A stretch of DNA of 64,000 nucleotides. Origin: Bacillus sp. RO2 (GTDB taxonomy: Bacteria; Bacillota; Bacilli; Bacillales; Bacillaceae_I). The stretch is taken from assembly GCF_012911845.1 (NCBI RefSeq), contig NZ_JAAXCU010000033.1, forward strand, positions 19,654 to 83,653, written 5' to 3'. Below, in pieces: positions 61,732-64,000 of this stretch. Below the pieces are notes generated by a model that saw nothing but the letters and a program-made list of their open reading frames with translations, was not told the origin of the DNA and did not search any database. The translations under genes and the position numbers were made by a program. Each line of letters opens with the position of its first letter. Position 1 is the stretch's first letter.

Positions 61732-62754
61732 ATGATAACAGCAATTTTTGGTTCAGTCGAATTGGGAATCATCTACGCAATCATGGCCCTAGGGGTATAT
61801 CTTTCCTTTAGGGTCCTTGATTTTCCCGATTTGACGGTAGATGGTAGCTTTGTAACTGGCGCTGCAGTAGCTGCAACAATGATTGTCAGCGGATATAGTC
61901 CTATTACAGCTACAGTGGTGGCTATGATTGCAGGATTTATCGCAGGCTGCATTACCGGTTCTTTACATACGTTTGGAAAAATCAATCCCCTTTTATCTGG
62001 TATTTTAATGATGATTGCTCTTTATTCCATCAATTTGCGAATAATGGGAAGGTCCAATGTGCCATTATTAAATAGTGATACTTTTTTCACAAACGTCCGT
62101 TCCTGGTGGGGGAATACAGGAATAGATGAGTTTTTAAACAATATCTTCATATCTATTGGATTAGGTGATTTCGTACCAAGAACATGGGGAATTATCGTTA
62201 TTATGTTGATTGTGACATTCGCGATAAAAGTTTTAACAGATTTGTTTTTGAAAACGGAAATTGGCTTGGCAATTAGGGCTACTGGGGATAATAAGCGGAT
62301 GATTCGCAGTTTATCTGCCAATACTAGCGGCCTTGTTATTCTTGGATTAGGTATTTCTAATGCCATGGTTGCATTTTCAGGTGCATTAATTGCTCAACAT
62401 GGCGGGTATGCAGACGTTGGAATGGGAATCGGGATGATTATCATCGGCTTGGCATCTGTAATTATCGGAGAGGCCATTTTCGGTACAAGAACGATTGCAT
62501 GGACCACTTTTGCTGTAATTGGCGGCGCCATCATTTATCGAATTGTCGTGACGCTTGCATTAAGGGTGGAATTTTTAGAAACAGGTGACCTGAAAGCCAT
62601 AACTGCAACGATTGTTATTTTGGCGCTTATCACCCCTAAATTCATTGAGAGTTATAAAGATAGAAAGCGGAAGAAACAGAAGCTGTTAAAGCTTGGAACT
62701 CTTCATTCTGCCAATGAAAAGGGGGATCAACGTGCTACATTTAACACAGATTAA
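61732..62754 (+). CDS. ABC transporter permease (BPD_transp_2 type)
   Basis: 340 residues with about nine helices. LSFRVLDFPDLTVDGSFVTGAAVAA and ATGDNKRMIRSLSANTSGLVILGLGISNAMVAFSGALIAQHGGYADVGMGIGMIIIGLASVIIGE are typical of the permease partner of PF04392 lipoproteins. Second gene of a three-gene importer; the end overlaps the ATPase start by 23 bases. Confidence 0.9.
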   Translation: MITAIFGSVELGIIYAIMALGVYLSFRVLDFPDLTVDGSFVTGAAVAATMIVSGYSPITATVVAMIAGFIAGCITGSLHTFGKINPLLSGILMMIALYSINLRIMGRSNVPLLNSDTFFTNVRSWWGNTGIDEFLNNIFISIGLGDFVPRTWGIIVIMLIVTFAIKVLTDLFLKTEIGLAIRATGDNKRMIRSLSANTSGLVILGLGISNAMVAFSGALIAQHGGYADVGMGIGMIIIGLASVIIGEAIFGTRTIAWTTFAVIGGAIIYRIVVTLALRVEFLETGDLKAITATIVILALITPKFIESYKDRKRKKQKLLKLGTLHSANEKGDQRATFNTD

Positions 62755-63526
62755 TAAAATATTTAATGAAGGAACACTCGATGAAAAAAATGCGCTTGAT
62801 ACCATCAACCTTTCCTTGAAACAAGGGGACTTTGTCACCATCATAGGTAGTAACGGTGCCGGTAAGTCAACGCTAATGAATATGATTTCTGGAGTGCTAA
62901 CGCCTGATACCGGAAAAGTAGAGATTGATGGGCGTGATGTCACCTATATGGCAGAACATAGAAGGGCAAAATATATCGGTAGGGTATTTCAAGACCCTAT
63001 GGCAGGAACGGCTCCGACGATGACGATAGAAGAGAATTTAGCAATGGCTTATTCGCGGAATAAAAATCGCACTTTAAAGATGGGTGTCACTAAAAGGAGA
63101 AAAACATATTTCAAAGAAGTACTGGAGACGTTGCACCTTGGTTTGGAAAACAGATTGAGTGCAAAAGTTGGATTGCTTTCAGGTGGGGAAAGACAAGCAT
63201 TGTCCCTTTTAATGGCAACATTTACAGAACCTGATATTCTTCTTTTAGATGAGCATACTGCAGCGTTAGATCCATCTCGTGCAGAATTGATTACCAACAT
63301 CACAAAAGAAATTGTTGCAGATAAAGGACTGACTACACTGATGGTAACCCACAACATGCAGCAGGCACTGGATCTTGGGAATCGATTGATTATGATGGAC
63401 AAGGGACAAATCATACTGGAAGTGGGAGAAGAAGAAAAAAAATCTTTGACCATTGAAAGATTGTTAGCTGAATTCCAACGAATCCGCGGTCAAGCAATGA
63501 CCAACGACAGAGCATTGCTAAGTTGA
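62732..63526 (+). CDS. ABC transporter ATP-binding protein
   Basis: About 264 residues. Walker A GSNGAGKST, Q-loop VFQDPM, signature LSGGERQAL, Walker B ILLLDEHTAALD (the usual E follows D) and switch His VTHN. GTG 62732 follows AAAGGGGGATC. It energises import with the lipoprotein and permease upstream. Confidence 0.92.
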   Translation: MLHLTQINKIFNEGTLDEKNALDTINLSLKQGDFVTIIGSNGAGKSTLMNMISGVLTPDTGKVEIDGRDVTYMAEHRRAKYIGRVFQDPMAGTAPTMTIEENLAMAYSRNKNRTLKMGVTKRRKTYFKEVLETLHLGLENRLSAKVGLLSGGERQALSLLMATFTEPDILLLDEHTAALDPSRAELITNITKEIVADKGLTTLMVTHNMQQALDLGNRLIMMDKGQIILEVGEEEKKSLTIERLLAEFQRIRGQAMTNDRALLS

Positions 63527-63534
63527 TAATAGAA

Positions 63535-63570
63535 GGGGGGAATGACCTGGTCATTTCCTCTTTTTTTTTG
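63535..63570 (+). terminator. Terminator after the ABC importer operon
   Basis: GGAATGACC / GGTCATTTCC stem, then nine Ts. Confidence 0.85.
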
Positions 63571-63621
63571 TTTAAGAAGATTGAAATGTGGTTAGTCTTC
63601 AGAGTAGTTCTTGATCATCGT

Positions 63622-63990
63622 TATGGAGACCTCAGAGACGAGGAAACAGGAGTAGAGAGGTCTCAATGCCCGAAGCATAGTGGGAAAGAAGGAAACGGTA
63701 ACAGAGAAGGCGTCTCAATCATGCCCGGAAAGAGTGAAAATGCAGAGGAGCGGTCGTCATAGGAGGTGTATGACGACCGGTGAGGGTGAAAAAGCAGAGG
63801 GGCGGTCGTCATAGGCGGAGTCTGACGACCGGTGAGGGTGAAAAAGAAGAGGCGCGGTCGTCATAGGAGGTGTATGACTACAGGTGAGGATGAAAAAGCA
63901 GAGGCGCGGACGTCATAGGGGGTGTATTCCTACAGGTGAGGGTGAGAATGCAACGGAGCAGAGGTCATAGGATGTGTATCACCACGAGCA
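63622..63990. repeat. Tandem array of 52-bp hairpin units (seven units, reaching the window end)
   Basis: Anchoring on the TCA of the right arm: 63663, 63715, 63757, 63809, 63861, 63913, 63965; all steps are 52 bp except one of 42. Middle units form perfect arms TGACGACCG / CGGTCGTCA around a purine loop (GTGAGGGTGAAAAAGCAGAG). The first unit uses GAGACC / GGTCTC with loop AGACGAGGAAACAGGAGTAG. The last two units decay. Frames across it look non-coding. Confidence 0.88.
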
Positions 63991-64000
63991 AAAGTGACAA

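Noticed and set aside
63523..63762. A 79-codon plus-strand frame after the ABC operon
   Set aside because: It crosses the operon terminator and the 52-bp repeats, and has no family resemblance.
63622..63990. CRISPR array
   Set aside because: Units repeat without unique spacers, the whole 52 bp is related between units, and there are no cas genes.

Overview
The window comes from the chromosome of a low-GC, endospore-forming Bacillaceae (Bacillus sensu lato). The evidence is strong AGGAGG-type ribosome sites, many TTG/GTG starts, TnrA, a bacillithiol gene, three YjcZ-type spore peptides, a spore-coat transglutaminase, a gerA-type germinant receptor, and long synteny with the B. subtilis ypm, tnrA and yod regions. 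No rRNA, tRNA, CRISPR array, prophage or transposase was seen. The species cannot be fixed from the sequence.

Layout. 1-4968: end of a DUF58/BatA/VWA membrane operon. 4992-8756: MFS exporter, SCO1-like lipoprotein, GDSL lipase and DUF2140 protein (ypmQ-R-S order). 8821-9280: GC-rich dispersed repeats. 9490-9754: two YjcZ peptides. 9804-15062: DUF4397 protein, zinc-ribbon protein, CstA-type carrier and LytS/LytT two-component system. 15179-15999: tnrA diverging from a ykzB-ykoL-like pair around a perfect TnrA box. 16035-21370: tgl, a CobW GTPase, an msrA-msrB fusion, a chemoreceptor and a third YjcZ peptide. 21729-34608: lysine/beta-lysine cluster (yodT, CoA-transferase A and B, yodQ, ablB, a sigma54 activator, kamA, yokU, yozE). 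A germinant-receptor operon, with a frameshifted gerB, is embedded in it. 34668-35457: largest cluster of the GC-rich repeats. 35643-41612: yodN, yozD, DUF2515, yodL, deoD, yjbQ, yodJ. 41655-47598: ZIP carrier, secreted protein, Hsp20, esterase, yojF-bshB2, DUF2812. 47770-58560: complete-looking phenylacetate operon, paaK-A-B-C-D-(EthD)-F-G-(aldehyde dehydrogenase)-H-J and paaX, without paaE. 58888-63526: hexapeptide protein, NMO-like flavoenzyme and an ABC importer.

Genes that work together. PaaK makes phenylacetyl-CoA, PaaABCD epoxidises it, the hydratase/isomerase and aldehyde dehydrogenase open and oxidise the ring product, PaaH and PaaJ complete beta-oxidation, and PaaX represses. KamA isomerises lysine to beta-lysine and AblB acetylates it; transcription of kamA from a near-perfect -24/-12 promoter should need the adjacent activator. 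LytS/LytT plus CstA with a cre site looks like a pyruvate-type sensing and uptake circuit.

The least explained signals are intergenic. (i) Three arrays of short motifs repeat at exactly 20 or 21 bp, two helical turns, each with its own core. (ii) Two arrays of 52-bp units form hairpins with purine-rich loops, and the stems show compensatory changes. (iii) A roughly 130-bp GC-rich element occurs in both orientations at five places and is partly chained by a conserved spacer of about 40 bp.
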